A stretch of DNA of 64,000 bases from Oxalobacteraceae bacterium (GCA_027490725.1 JAIXXN010000027.1:62001-126000), one strand, 5' to 3'; positions 1-9,403 are shown, counted from the first letter of the stretch. Program-made: numbers and translations. Notes: generated from the letters alone by a model not told the origin.

Positions 1-519
1 GACCAGGATCATGCCGTACATGCCATTCGCCACGTGCATGCCGACCGGCGCCGTGGCGCAGTGATACACATACAGTCCGGCAGACAGGGCTTTGAAGGTG
101 AAGCTGGCTTCATTGCCCGGTGCAATCAGCGTCTGGGCCGCACCGCCACCGGGACCGGTGACTGCGTGCAGGTCGATATTGTGCGGCAGTTTGTTGTCCG
201 GCAGGTTAAGCAGATGCAGTTCGACGGTGTCGCCTTCGCGTACGCGGATCATCTTGCCCGGTACGGTGCCACCAAAGGTCCAGAAGGTGTAGCGGGTGCC
301 GGGAGCAATCTCGCGCTCGACTTCTTCGACCGTCAGGTTCACCACCACGTGGGCAGCGCTGTTGCGGGTGATCGGGGGCGGTAGTTGTGGCGGCGCGACC
401 AGCTCCTGGGTGATCACCGGCAGGGCAGGTTGTGCGGCGAGGGCGGCCGTGTTGCCTAGTAATGCCAGCAGGGCGGAGGTAGCGAGCGACGCTGCGCTGA
501 GTTTGAATGGACTCTTCAA
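1..519 (-). CDS. nirK: Copper nitrite reductase NirK/AniA type, C-terminus cut by window edge
   Basis: Reduces nitrite to NO in the periplasm or outer membrane. Only the first 173 codons lie in the window; the frame stays open to base 1. I chose a TTG start at 519-517 because a GGGGAAA ribosome site precedes it and the frame then opens with a basic, hydrophobic signal peptide ending near an ALAA-type site. The cupredoxin domain shows [14 protein letters not shown], which carries copper-ligand histidines, and [18 protein letters not shown], which carries the type 1 Cys, His and Met. The latter resembles Neisseria AniA more than the alpha-proteobacterial class. It lies downstream of norB on the same strand, after a 308-base gap with its own FNR-like site at 604-617. 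The family assignment is secure; the start codon is somewhat less so. Confidence 0.9.
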   Translation of the reverse strand, partial: MKSPFKLSAASLATSALLALLGNTAALAAQPALPVITQELVAPPQLPPPITRNSAAHVVVNLTVEEVEREIAPGTRYTFWTFGGTVPGKMIRVREGDTVELHLLNLPDNKLPHNIDLHAVTGPGGGAAQTLIAPGNEASFTFKALSAGLYVYHCATAPVGMHVANGMYGMILV

Positions 520-603
520 TTGATTTCCCCTTGTACGTTGATTTACCGCAATCCTTGAATGGGCGGCATGGGGTAATGCTAAGACGGCAAGCAGCGCTTT
601 TCC

Positions 604-617
604 ATGATCTGGATTAT
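604..617. promoter_or_regulatory. FNR/DNR-like site upstream of nirK
   Basis: ATGAT-CTGG-ATTAT on the plus strand, embedded in the longer imperfect palindrome TCCATGATCTGGATTATGGA (601-620). The centre lies 91 bases before the nirK start. The same element recurs at 3215-3228 and 22118-22131, before other NO-metabolism genes. Activator binding is inferred from this recurrence. Confidence 0.5.
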
Positions 618-722
618 GGAAATTGACAAAGTGCAAGATTGATCGGCGCGGAGCGGCGACATGGCATCCCGCCCTGGTACCTGGGCGCCATCGTGGGGCA
701 TGCGGGAGGCTTACGTGACAGT

Positions 723-760
723 GGCGATCGGGCGCCGAAGCGCCGGAGCGCCGGATCGCC
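723..760. other. Inverted repeat in the norB-nirK spacer
   Basis: GGCGATC (723-729) pairs with GATCGCC (754-760). The GC-rich interior holds repeated GCGCCGG blocks that can fold further. It lies about 70 bases past the norB stop and 200 bases before nirK. It may act as a transcription attenuator or mRNA-stabilising stem between the two genes. No T-run follows on the minus strand, so it is not a classical intrinsic terminator. Apart from this and the site at 604-617 I see nothing else in the 520-827 gap. Confidence 0.35.
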
Positions 761-827
761 AGCAGGGGGGGGAACTACGCTGCAGCGCTGAAACCAGGCT
801 GCAGCACTGAAATGCGCCGAGACGTGT

Positions 828-3101
828 TTAAACGCGCTTGGCTTGCTGGTCGCTGAGGGCGACTGGTTCGCGCTTGGCGATCAGCAAACGCCAGGCGAAC
901 AATGCGAGAAACACGGTGCCAAGGGCGAATACCACGTCACCCGGTACGCGCATCCAGACCAGTGTTTCCATCAGCTTCGAGTGGATCACTGCCGGTGAAC
1001 GGGCAAACCACATACCGGTGCTGACGCTGGCCCAGGCCTGATAGATGCCGGCCGGTACCAGCGAGATGAATACCATCATCGCCAGACCGATGTTGAGGCA
1101 CCAGAACATCGGCCGCAGCAAGGCGTCGGACCATGCCAGACGGCTGCACAGACCACGCAGGCAGAACAGCAGCAGGCCGATGCCGAGCATGCCGTACACA
1201 CCGAACAGGGCGGCGTGGCCGTGGGCGGCGGTCATGTTCAGACCCTGCATGTAGTACAGCGCAATCGGGGTGTTGATCGAGAAGCCCAGCAGACCAGCGC
1301 CCACGGTATTCCAGAAGCCCACCGCGATGAAGCACAGGATCGACCATTGATAGGTCTGCACCCATGGTGCTGCTTTGGAGCGCTGGTAATTGCGCCATGC
1401 TTCGATGCCGAGCATCGACAGCGGCACCACTTCCAGCGCCGAAAACATGGCGCCAATGGCGATCACGAAGGTTGGTGTGCCGGTGAAATACAGGTGGTGC
1501 AAGGTGCCGAGGATGCCGCCAAACAGGAATACTATGGTTTCCAGCACGATGGCGCTATTGGCGGTGGCAGCACGGATCAGACCAAGACGGGTGAACAGCA
1601 GGGCGATGACGGCCGTGGCGAACACTTCGAAGAAGCCTTCCACCCACAGGTGCACTAGCCACCAGCGCCAGTATTCGATCATCGAGTAGTGGCTATGCTG
1701 ACCCCAGGTCAGTGAGGTGGCGTAGAAGCCGCCGATGCACAGGGCCGACAGAAACACCATCACGATCAGGCCACGGCTTTCCGAGGGTTTTTTCAATGCA
1801 GGCCAGAGGGCGCGACCGAGCAGGGTGACCCAGATCAGCAGACCGACGAACAGCAGGATTTGCCAGATACGGCCCATGCTGGTGAATTCCAGCCCCTGAT
1901 TGCCGATCCAGAACGAGAAATCGGTGCCCTTGTGCTGCAGGGTGCCGAGCCAGCCGGTGGCGGTGGAACCGACCACGATGAACAGCAGTGCGTAGAACAG
2001 CAGGTTGACGCCCAGCTTCTGGAAGCGCGGTTCGTGGCCGGAAATGGCGGGAGCAATATACAGACCGGTGGCCAGCCATGCAGTGGCGATCCACAGCACC
2101 GCGAACTGGGTGTGGATGGTGCGACTTACCACAAACGGCAGGAAATCAGCCAGCGGGAAACCGAAGAAGCTGCGGCCTTCCACGGCATAGTGGGCGGTAA
2201 TCACGCCCATGCCTACTTGTGCGAGGATCAGACCGATCACTACGAAGAAGTATTTGCGGGTCGCCAGCATGGAAGGCGTGGCTTTCATGCTCAGCAGCGG
2301 ATCGTTTTTCGGTACCACCGGATCGCCTTCTTCTTTGACAGCGCCATGCAGCATGACCATTCCGGCGATGGCGGCTATCATCAGGATCACACTGGCGATC
2401 GACCAGATCCCGGCACCGGTGCTGGGACGGTTGTCGATCAGCGGTTCGTGCGGCCAGTTACTGGTGTAGCTCAGGTCTTGCTGGCCGGGGCGGTCGGTGG
2501 CCGCAGCCCATGCCGACCAGAACACGAAGGCGGGCAGTGCCTTCAGATCGCCGGGATTGCTAATCGCGTTGGCATTCATGGCGTATTGCACGCGCAGCGC
2601 ATCGAGGCTGGCATCATCGCCGAACAGGCCGGTGTAATGCTGCGCCACGCTGCGGATCGCCGCGGCACGGTCAGCGGAGACGACGATGACGCCGCGTTCC
2701 TTGTCATAGGTATTGCGGCGTAGTTCTTCTTTGAGTTTGGCGTTCAGGTAGGCCTGATTGGCTTTGCTCAGATCCTCAAAGCGGGCCGTGAAATCGCGCT
2801 GGGCCCACAGTTCGCGCAGCGCAATGGCTTCGCGGTGCAGCCAGTCGGCCGACCAGTCCGGCGCCACATAGCTGCCGTGACCCCAGACGGTGCCCAGTTG
2901 CTGACCACCGGCCGAGAGCCAGGCTTGCTGGCCACGGTCGACTTCGCCTTCGCCGAACAGCTGGCTACCGTCGGCACTGATAACTTGTTTGGGGATGGGC
3001 GGGGCGGCCAGATAGATTTCTGCCCCAACCCAGCCGAGAACGGCAAAGGAGAGGGCACAGATCAGGCCGAGCCAGGTCCAGAGTTTGCGCGTAGCGTGCA
3101 T
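828..3101 (-). CDS. norB: Quinol-dependent nitric oxide reductase (qNor, NorZ type)
   Basis: Reduces two NO to N2O at the inner membrane, with electrons taken from quinol. The 757 residues have the single-subunit qNor layout: a TM helix at 10-30, a cytochrome c-like periplasmic extension (about 35-225) without a CxxCH heme motif, then a 12-helix heme-copper-oxidase-like core. Candidate heme and FeB ligands are visible: HTQ at 330, H484 and E488 in LVHLWVEGFFEVF, HH at 535-536, and H627/H629 in AAHGHA. The gene faces away from nsrR across a 188-base gap that carries an FNR-like site. With NirK upstream of it in the pathway, it completes nitrite to N2O. No N2O reductase is visible here. Confidence 0.96.
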   Translation of the reverse strand: MHATRKLWTWLGLICALSFAVLGWVGAEIYLAAPPIPKQVISADGSQLFGEGEVDRGQQAWLSAGGQQLGTVWGHGSYVAPDWSADWLHREAIALRELWAQRDFTARFEDLSKANQAYLNAKLKEELRRNTYDKERGVIVVSADRAAAIRSVAQHYTGLFGDDASLDALRVQYAMNANAISNPGDLKALPAFVFWSAWAAATDRPGQQDLSYTSNWPHEPLIDNRPSTGAGIWSIASVILMIAAIAGMVMLHGAVKEEGDPVVPKNDPLLSMKATPSMLATRKYFFVVIGLILAQVGMGVITAHYAVEGRSFFGFPLADFLPFVVSRTIHTQFAVLWIATAWLATGLYIAPAISGHEPRFQKLGVNLLFYALLFIVVGSTATGWLGTLQHKGTDFSFWIGNQGLEFTSMGRIWQILLFVGLLIWVTLLGRALWPALKKPSESRGLIVMVFLSALCIGGFYATSLTWGQHSHYSMIEYWRWWLVHLWVEGFFEVFATAVIALLFTRLGLIRAATANSAIVLETIVFLFGGILGTLHHLYFTGTPTFVIAIGAMFSALEVVPLSMLGIEAWRNYQRSKAAPWVQTYQWSILCFIAVGFWNTVGAGLLGFSINTPIALYYMQGLNMTAAHGHAALFGVYGMLGIGLLLFCLRGLCSRLAWSDALLRPMFWCLNIGLAMMVFISLVPAGIYQAWASVSTGMWFARSPAVIHSKLMETLVWMRVPGDVVFALGTVFLALFAWRLLIAKREPVALSDQQAKRV

Positions 3102-3214
3102 GGCATGGTTCCTTAGATCGAATGAAGGGAGACGATTCGACCCGGCCTGCGCCAGATCGATGGAGCCGATTCTAGGCGCTTGATTTAAAGAAGTATAGTG
3201 AATCCTTGTTTTTC

Positions 3215-3228
3215 TTGATCCAGATTAT
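3215..3228. promoter_or_regulatory. FNR/DNR-like site between norB and nsrR
   Basis: TTGAT-CCAG-ATTAT. The centre lies 120 bases before the norB start and 68 before nsrR. A TATACT hexamer on the minus strand (3192-3197) could be the norB -10 element. The left half is a perfect FNR half-site; the right half deviates from ATCAA in the same way as the copies at 604 and 22118. Confidence 0.55.
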
Positions 3229-3289
3229 GAAGGTATGTGGAACAGCACAGGAATAATGGCGGCTTCGTGGTTCAACAGGCGAAGGCATT

Positions 3290-3766
3290 ATGAAACTGAC
3301 GGTCTTTACGGAATACACCTTGCGCACCTTGCTCGATCTGGCAGCGCAGCAGGAGCGGCTGGTGACGGTGGCCGACATCGCGCTGCGTCACGCGATGGCC
3401 AAGCACCATCTGGACAAGGTGGTGCACCAGCTGGGGCTGAGTGGGGTGGTGCGCACCGTGCGCGGCCGTCATGGCGGGATTGCGCTGGCATTGCTCCCGG
3501 CCGAGATCAATCTGGGACAGGTGGTCCGCCACAGCGAACCGCACTTCCACATGACGGCGTGCTTCGATGCGGGACGGACAGATTGTCCCTATGCCCGCAA
3601 TTGCAGCTTGCAGAGCGTGCTGGCACGGGCCAGCCATGCCTTCCTGACGGTGCTCGACGGCCTGACGCTGGCCGATCTGCTGTCACCCGCGCCGTCCACC
3701 GGGCTTGCGCCGCAGCTGTTGCCCCAGTTGGCGTATCGGGCGGGCCCGCCAGCGGGCGGTGTCTAG
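3290..3766 (+). CDS. nsrR: Rrf2-family NO-sensing repressor NsrR
   Basis: A 158-residue Rrf2 regulator with an N-terminal winged helix (MKLTVFTEYTLRTLLDLA) and three cysteines, C91, C99 and C105. Their spacing matches the Fe-S ligands of NsrR, whose cluster is destroyed by NO, which relieves repression. The position divergent from norB is the classical one for this regulator. I infer that it represses norB and possibly nirK and nnrS. The stop codon (3764-3766) lies inside the CTAG-N10-CTAG element that precedes narK1, so narK1 control DNA overlaps the nsrR end. NsrR is preferred over IscR because of the neighbours and the cysteine spacing. Confidence 0.88.
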   Translation: MKLTVFTEYTLRTLLDLAAQQERLVTVADIALRHAMAKHHLDKVVHQLGLSGVVRTVRGRHGGIALALLPAEINLGQVVRHSEPHFHMTACFDAGRTDCPYARNCSLQSVLARASHAFLTVLDGLTLADLLSPAPSTGLAPQLLPQLAYRAGPPAGGV

Positions 3767-3780
3767 TCACTTTGAACTAG
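3763..3780. promoter_or_regulatory. Putative NarL 7-2-7 operator before narK1
   Basis: CTAG-TCACTTTGAA-CTAG, readable as heptamers TAGTCAC-TT-TGAACTA in inverted orientation. The centre is 111 bases before the narK1 GTG start. NarL of enteric bacteria binds TACYYMT pairs spaced by two bases; this element has the same geometry with TAG in place of TAC. Copies occur at 10106 and 17772. Confidence 0.5.
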
Positions 3781-3882
3781 CTAGCTAGACTCTTTGCCGG
3801 GTTCGCTTAGCCGTCCGGCCAATAGTTTTGCGCTGCCGTGACGCGTACCCTGAGGCCATTCAAAACTCGTTAGGAGTGTAAC

Positions 3883-5139
3883 GTGGCAAGCAATAACAAA
3901 GCGGTAAGCGTCCTGGCCGCTAGCACCTTCGCATTCACGATCTGTTTCGCGATCTGGATGATGTTCGCTGTGCTGGGGATTCCCATCAAAAAAATGCTGG
4001 GCTTGAACGAAACGCAGTTCGGCCTGCTGGCCGCGATGCCGGTGCTGAGTGGCTCGCTAGTGCGTGTACCGCTGGGCATCTGGTGCGATAAATACGGTGG
4101 CCGCATCGTGTTTTTCCTGCTGATACTGGCCACCGTGCCAGCCATCTTTCTGCTGCGTTATGCCACGGAATTTTGGCAGTTCCTCCTGCTTGGTCTATTC
4201 ATCGGGCTGGCCGGTGGTTCGTTCTCGGTCGGTACACCCTATGTGGCGCGGTGGTTCCCGAGTAAGCGCCGCGGTCTGGCCATGGGCATATTCGGTGCCG
4301 GCAACTCCGGTTCGGCCCTGACCAAATTCGTTGCCCCGGCGATTATTGCCGCATGGGGCTGGCAGGCTTTGCCTACCGTGTATGCGCTGGCGATGCTGGT
4401 CACGGCGGTGCTGTTCTGGATCTTTACGGCCAGCGACCCGAGCCACAAGAGTAGCTCGGCAGTTTCTTTCACCGCCCAGATGGCAGTGCTGCGTGATCGC
4501 CGCGTCTGGCGCTATTGCCAGTACTACTCGGTGGTGTTCGGTGGCTACGTGGGGCTGGCCTTGTGGATGACCAAGTACTACGTGGGCGAATATGGCTTCG
4601 ATCTGAAAACGGCGGCCTTGCTGGCCGCCTGCTTCTCGCTGCCTGGTGGCGTTCTGCGTGCCGTGGGCGGTTGGATTTCCGATCGCTATGGTGCCTACAA
4701 AGTAACGTGGTGGGTGATGTGGGTCTGCTGGGTGTGCTTCTTCCTGTTGTCCTATCCACCTACCGCGATGATCGTCAGCACCACCCATGGTGATCTGAAG
4801 ATCGATCTGGCGCTGACGCCAACCGTGTTTACCTGCTTGTTGTTTATCGTTGGCACTGCTATGGCGATAGGCAAAGCCTCGGTCTTCAAATTCATTGCCG
4901 ACGATTTTACGGACAACATCGGCGCCGTGTCCGGTGTGGTCGGGCTGGCTGGCGGTCTGGGCGGCTTCATCCTGCCGATTCTGTTCGGCGCGCTGCTCGA
5001 TGTCACGGGCATCCGTTCCAGCGCCTTCATGCTGCTGTACGGCAGTGTCTGCGTATCGCTGGTGTGGATGCACTACTCATTCCGTCCCGAAGCGAGCGCC
5101 AAGGCCGTCGCCGCCGGTGCTGCCAGCGCGCCAGCCTGA
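3883..5139 (+). CDS. narK1: Nitrate transporter NarK1 (MFS, proton-symporter type)
   Basis: A 418-residue, 12-helix major facilitator of the nitrate/nitrite porter family. It carries the two nitrate-signature glycine-rich stretches, GIFGAGNSGSALTKF (about residue 130) and GVVGLAGGLGGFILP (about 350). The form of the first is typical of the NasA/NarK1 branch, thought to import nitrate with protons. Translation starts at GTG, 5 bases after TAGGAGTG. It is the first gene of a same-strand run, narK1-narK2-hemN-dnr-carbonic anhydrase, with short gaps. Expression is probably controlled by NarL through the inverted repeat at 3763-3780. Confidence 0.92.
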   Translation: MASNNKAVSVLAASTFAFTICFAIWMMFAVLGIPIKKMLGLNETQFGLLAAMPVLSGSLVRVPLGIWCDKYGGRIVFFLLILATVPAIFLLRYATEFWQFLLLGLFIGLAGGSFSVGTPYVARWFPSKRRGLAMGIFGAGNSGSALTKFVAPAIIAAWGWQALPTVYALAMLVTAVLFWIFTASDPSHKSSSAVSFTAQMAVLRDRRVWRYCQYYSVVFGGYVGLALWMTKYYVGEYGFDLKTAALLAACFSLPGGVLRAVGGWISDRYGAYKVTWWVMWVCWVCFFLLSYPPTAMIVSTTHGDLKIDLALTPTVFTCLLFIVGTAMAIGKASVFKFIADDFTDNIGAVSGVVGLAGGLGGFILPILFGALLDVTGIRSSAFMLLYGSVCVSLVWMHYSFRPEASAKAVAAGAASAPA

Positions 5140-5181
5140 GGTTGGTATTGATTCCGGCACCAAATCATTAAGGAGAATTTC

Positions 5182-6567
5182 ATGAGCAAATATATGATCA
5201 ACACCTGGGAGCCTGAGAGCGCCAGTTTCTGGAGCAGCGGCGGGCGCGATACGGCGAACCGCAATCTGTGGATCTCCATTCCAGCGCTGGCACTGGCGTT
5301 CGCGGTATGGATGGTGTGGAGCGTGGTGGTGGTGAACCTGCCCGCCATCGGCTTTCAGTACAGTACCAATCAGCTGTTCTGGCTGACTGCCTTGCCTGGC
5401 TTGTCCGGCGCTACGCTGCGAATTTTCTATTCCTTCATGGTGCCGATCTTTGGCGGCCGCAAGTGGACCACGATTTCGACGGCATCATTGCTGATTCCGG
5501 CATTGGGCATCGGCTTTGCCGTGCAGGACGTCACTACCGGTTATCCGACCATGCTGATACTGGCACTGCTGTGCGGCTTTGGTGGTGGTAACTTTGCTTC
5601 CTCGATGGCCAACATCAGCTTCTTCTTCCCCAAGGCGCAGAAGGGCTATGCGCTGGGCATGAACGCCGGCCTAGGCAATTTGGGCGTGTCGGCGGTGCAG
5701 TTCGTGGTACCGCTAGTGATTACGGCTGGCGTGTTCGGTACGCTGGGCGGCGATCCGCAAACAGCGCTGAAAGCAGGCAAGACCAGCACCATGTGGTTGC
5801 AGAATGCCGGTTTCATCTGGGTGCCGTTTATCGCCGTGAGTGCCTTGCTGGCGTGGTTCGGTATGAATGATCTGGCCTCGGCCAAAGCCTCGTTTGCGGA
5901 TCAGGCAGTGATCTTCAAACGCAAACATAACTGGCTGATGTGCTGGCTGTACACCGGTACCTTCGGCTCCTTCATCGGCTATTCGGCTGGCTTCCCGCTG
6001 CTGATCAAAACCCAGTTCCCCGACGTCAATCCGCTGCAATATGCCTTCCTCGGACCGCTGGTGGGCGCACTGGCCCGTGTGGCTGGCGGCGTGATCGCCG
6101 ATAAGCTCGGTGGCGCCAAAGTGACAGCGTGGACCTTCGTCGCCATGATTGCTGCTGTGTACGGCGTGATCGGCTTCCTGCCGCATGCTGGCGCGGCCGG
6201 TAATTTCAATGGCTTCTTCTGGATGTTCATGGCGCTGTTTGCTGGTACCGGTGTGGGCAATGCTTCTACCTTCCGCATGATTCCCGTGATCTTCCTGACC
6301 GAGCGCCAGCGCGCTGCGGCCGGCCAGCCACTGGCCATGAAACAGCAAGCGATTGTGGACGCCAACAAGGAAGGCGCTGCGGTACTGGGCTTTACTTCTG
6401 CGGTGGCCGCCTATGGCGCGTTCTTCATTCCGAAAAGCTACGGCACCTCGATCGCGCTGACCGGCGGCCCGGATGCGGCACTGTGGTGCTTCATCGGCTT
6501 CTATCTGAGCTGCATTGCTATTACGTGGTGGTGCTATGCCCGTAAAAATGCCGACATGCCTTGCTAA
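5182..6567 (+). CDS. narK2: Nitrate/nitrite antiporter NarK2 (MFS)
   Basis: A 461-residue facilitator of the E. coli NarK/NarU branch, which exchanges external nitrate for internal nitrite. Signatures are GMNAGLGNLGVSAVQFVVP (about residue 160) and, near the C-terminal half, KEGAAVLGFTSAVAAYG. It follows narK1 after 42 bases with AAGGAG before the ATG. The NarK1-NarK2 tandem is common in denitrifiers, where symport starts nitrate respiration and antiport sustains it. The substrates fit the narGHJI genes a few kilobases away. Confidence 0.93.
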   Translation: MSKYMINTWEPESASFWSSGGRDTANRNLWISIPALALAFAVWMVWSVVVVNLPAIGFQYSTNQLFWLTALPGLSGATLRIFYSFMVPIFGGRKWTTISTASLLIPALGIGFAVQDVTTGYPTMLILALLCGFGGGNFASSMANISFFFPKAQKGYALGMNAGLGNLGVSAVQFVVPLVITAGVFGTLGGDPQTALKAGKTSTMWLQNAGFIWVPFIAVSALLAWFGMNDLASAKASFADQAVIFKRKHNWLMCWLYTGTFGSFIGYSAGFPLLIKTQFPDVNPLQYAFLGPLVGALARVAGGVIADKLGGAKVTAWTFVAMIAAVYGVIGFLPHAGAAGNFNGFFWMFMALFAGTGVGNASTFRMIPVIFLTERQRAAAGQPLAMKQQAIVDANKEGAAVLGFTSAVAAYGAFFIPKSYGTSIALTGGPDAALWCFIGFYLSCIAITWWCYARKNADMPC

Positions 6568-6578
6568 ACGGAGTGTTT

Positions 6579-8018
6579 ATGTCTGACGATGCCGCCTTGC
6601 CGCATACCGAACTGGAACTGTTCGATGCAGCGCTGATCCGCCAGCTCACCCTGAACGGACCGCGCTACACATCCTATCCCACGGCGGACCGCTTTCACGG
6701 CGGCTTCGGCAGCGCCGAATATCAGGCGGCGCTTGCCAGTCTGGATGCGCACGCTGCGGCATCGGCTGAGAGCTTAGCGCTGTCGCTGTATGTGCATATT
6801 CCGTTCTGCGCCTCGTTGTGCTACTACTGCGGCTGCAACAAGATCATCACGCAGGAACATGGCAAGGCGGCCGAGTATCTGTCCTATCTGTACCGAGAAA
6901 TCGACTTGCAGACCGGCTTGCTGGGACGCGGGCGCAGCGTCGACCAGCTACATTTCGGCGGCGGCACGCCGACCTATCTGACGGATCAGCAGATGGACGA
7001 GCTGCTGGCCAGGCTGCGCCAGCACTTCGTATTTGCCAGTGACGAGGTCGGCGAATTTTCCATCGAAGTCGATCCGCGCACCGTCACGCCGGAGCGCATC
7101 GGGGTGCTGCGCCGACAGGGCTTTAACCGCCTCAGTCTGGGCGTGCAGGACTTCGATCCTGCTGTGCAGGCAGCGGTCAACCGGGTGCAGTCGCCCGAAC
7201 AGACGCTGGCCGTGCTGGTGGCGGCGCGTGAGGTCGGCTTCCGTTCCGTCAGCGTCGATCTGATCTACGGGCTGCCGTTGCAGAGCGTGGCCAGCTTCGG
7301 CCCGACGCTGGAGCGCATCATTGCGGCGCGACCCGACCGGGTGGCGGTGTACAACTATGCCCACATGCCGAATCTGTTCAAGTCGCAGAAGCTGATTAAA
7401 GAAGCGGATCTGCCTGACGGTGAAACCCGGCTGGCCATGCTGGGTCTGTGTATCGAGAAGCTGACCGGTGCCGGATACGTCTACATCGGCATGGATCACT
7501 TCGCTTTGCCAGAAGATGATCTGGCACGTAGCCGCGCAGGGGGCAAGTTACAGCGCAATTTCCAGGGCTATTCCACCCACGCCGATGCACCCATGGTGGC
7601 GCTGGGGGTGTCGGCCATCAGCGCGGTGGGCGCCAGCTATAGCCAGAACGAGAAAACCCTGAGTGCCTATTACGAGCGGCTCGATCAGGGCGTGTTGCCG
7701 ATTGCGCGCGGGATTACTTTGTCAGCCGACGATCTGATTCGTCGCACTGCCATCAATCGCCTGATGTGCAATTTCATTCTCGATTATGGCGATCTGCCCT
7801 TACCAACCGGGGTGAGCGGACCCGAGTACTTCGCGGACGAACTGGAACGCCTGAAACCGCTCGAAGCGCTGGGCTTGCTATGCGTCGGTAGTCGCGGGGT
7901 GCGGGTACGCATGCGCGGGCGGCTGTTGATCCGCAATATCTGCATGGTATTCGACCAGTATCTGCATCAGCCGCGCGTCGAGGGTCCCCAAGTGTTGCGC
8001 TATTCGCGCACGATCTGA
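6579..8018 (+). CDS. hemN: Oxygen-independent coproporphyrinogen III dehydrogenase
   Basis: Radical-SAM enzyme converting coproporphyrinogen III to protoporphyrinogen IX without oxygen, in the cytoplasm. With the ATG at 6579 (after GGAGTG) the protein has 479 residues. HIPFCASLCYYCGC supplies the cluster ligands C77, C81 and C84, plus the C86 typical of true HemN. The N-terminal LTLNGPRYTSYPTADRF is diagnostic of HemN rather than HemW. Placed in the nar cluster, it supplies heme for NarI and qNor when oxygen is absent. An upstream in-frame start at 6561 overlaps narK2 and lacks a ribosome site. Confidence 0.95.
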   Translation: MSDDAALPHTELELFDAALIRQLTLNGPRYTSYPTADRFHGGFGSAEYQAALASLDAHAAASAESLALSLYVHIPFCASLCYYCGCNKIITQEHGKAAEYLSYLYREIDLQTGLLGRGRSVDQLHFGGGTPTYLTDQQMDELLARLRQHFVFASDEVGEFSIEVDPRTVTPERIGVLRRQGFNRLSLGVQDFDPAVQAAVNRVQSPEQTLAVLVAAREVGFRSVSVDLIYGLPLQSVASFGPTLERIIAARPDRVAVYNYAHMPNLFKSQKLIKEADLPDGETRLAMLGLCIEKLTGAGYVYIGMDHFALPEDDLARSRAGGKLQRNFQGYSTHADAPMVALGVSAISAVGASYSQNEKTLSAYYERLDQGVLPIARGITLSADDLIRRTAINRLMCNFILDYGDLPLPTGVSGPEYFADELERLKPLEALGLLCVGSRGVRVRMRGRLLIRNICMVFDQYLHQPRVEGPQVLRYSRTI

Positions 8019-8029
8019 GCGGAGCGAGT

Positions 8030-8707
8030 ATGGACAAGGCGAAAATCAAAGTACAGACTTTCCTGTCGCAAGTTCCGCTGTTCAACTCGATGCGCGGGGA
8101 AGAGCTTGACCGCATCGCACTGGGCACCTCGGAAGTGCGGCTGGAACGGGGCCAGATGGTGTTCGAGCGCGGTGATGCCTGTGTGGGCTTCCATCAGGTG
8201 GTGTTTGGACAGGTCAAGCTATCGTTCACCTCGGCCGGTGGCGCGGAAAAAGTGATCGAGCTGATTGGCCCCGGCCACAGTTTCGGCGAAGCGCTGATGT
8301 TCATGGGCAGCCCGTATATCGTCTCCGCCCAGGCCACCGAAGATAGTCTGTTGCTGCATGTCTCGAAGCCGGCGATTTTCCGCGAAATCGATAACGATTC
8401 CAGCTTTGCTCATAAGATGCTGGCCGGGCTGAGTCAGCGCATGCATAGCCTGATGTGTGATATGGAATCGTATTCGCTGCGTTCCGGTACCCAGCGGGTA
8501 GCCGCCTATCTGCTGCGCGAAGTCAGTGACGGCAGTGACCAGCTGACGCTACCGGCTTCCAAGGGCGTGCTGGCGTCGCGCCTGAACCTGACGCCCGAGC
8601 ATTTCTCGCGTATTCTTGCTGACCTGTGTAGCCAACAACTGATCAGTTTTAAGGGCAGGCATATCAGCCTGCTCGATAGCGCCGGTCTGCGGCGCTGTGC
8701 CGAGTAG
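8030..8707 (+). CDS. dnr: Crp/Fnr-family regulator, Dnr/NnrR-like
   Basis: A 225-residue regulator with a cyclic-nucleotide-like beta roll (20-115), a dimer helix (about 120-150) and a winged helix near 165-210. It lacks the N-terminal cysteine cluster of FNR, which fits the Dnr/NnrR group whose members sense NO through heme. The recognition helix contains TPEHFSRIL. It keeps the Glu and Ser-Arg that read TTGAT half-sites in FNR. It lies 11 bases after hemN and inside the nitrate/NO gene block. I infer that it activates the TTGAT-type promoters of nirK, norB and nnrS. The ligand is not shown by sequence. Confidence 0.75.
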   Translation: MDKAKIKVQTFLSQVPLFNSMRGEELDRIALGTSEVRLERGQMVFERGDACVGFHQVVFGQVKLSFTSAGGAEKVIELIGPGHSFGEALMFMGSPYIVSAQATEDSLLLHVSKPAIFREIDNDSSFAHKMLAGLSQRMHSLMCDMESYSLRSGTQRVAAYLLREVSDGSDQLTLPASKGVLASRLNLTPEHFSRILADLCSQQLISFKGRHISLLDSAGLRRCAE

Positions 8708-8720
8708 AGATGGAATCATC

Positions 8721-9383
8721 ATGGAAGACATCGAAAAATTTATTCACGGCTTTAGCCGTTTTCAGCAGCAGTATTTTCAGGATAGTCAGACGCTGTTCGA
8801 TAGCCTGCGCGCAGGCCAGCGTCCCAGCACCTTGCTGATCGGTTGCTGCGATTCACGCGTCGATCCGATGTTGCTGACAGGTAGCGACCCCGGCGATCTG
8901 TTCGTGGTGCGCAATATCGCCAATCTGGTGCCGCCCTGTACCCCGACGGCATCGGCCGGGGTGAGTTCGGCGATCGAGTTTGCCGTGTGCGAACTGGAGG
9001 TCGAGCGCATCATCATCCTCGGTCACGCCCGTTGCGGCGGAATCCGTGCGGTGATGTCGCCCCGTAAGGTCGAGCGCGAAACCGACTTCGTCAACCAGTG
9101 GATGCGAGTGGCCGAACCGGTGGCCGAACGGGTGCGGCGTGATCTGGCGCATCGCAGTAGCGCCGAGCAGCATCATGCCTGCGAACTGGCCAGCATTCTG
9201 CTGTCGCTGGATAATCTGATGACCTATCCGTGGCTAAACCGCCGCGTCGAACAGGGATTGCTGAAACTGCACGGCTGGTATTTTGATCTGGAGAAGGGTG
9301 CATTGATGGCCTATTCGGCCCGTCAGCATGCTTTCCTGCCGCTGGTGGGCTCGCTGCCGGAGCGGCAGGGCGCGGCTGCCTGA
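8721..9383 (+). CDS. can: Beta-class carbonic anhydrase
   Basis: Interconverts CO2 and bicarbonate in the cytoplasm. The 220-residue protein has the zinc and catalytic residues of the beta class: C43, D44 and R46 in GCCDSRVDP, then H102 and C105 in GHARCGGI. The ATG at 8721 is favoured over a GTG at 8697, which would overlap the dnr stop. It is the last gene of the narK1 run, 13 bases after dnr. A carbonic anhydrase attached to nitrate-respiration genes is uncommon. It could balance pH or supply bicarbonate during anaerobic growth, but that is inference. Confidence 0.93.
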   Translation: MEDIEKFIHGFSRFQQQYFQDSQTLFDSLRAGQRPSTLLIGCCDSRVDPMLLTGSDPGDLFVVRNIANLVPPCTPTASAGVSSAIEFAVCELEVERIIILGHARCGGIRAVMSPRKVERETDFVNQWMRVAEPVAERVRRDLAHRSSAEQHHACELASILLSLDNLMTYPWLNRRVEQGLLKLHGWYFDLEKGALMAYSARQHAFLPLVGSLPERQGAAA

Positions 9384-9403
9384 CGGGCCGTTGTACCGTC
9401 TCA

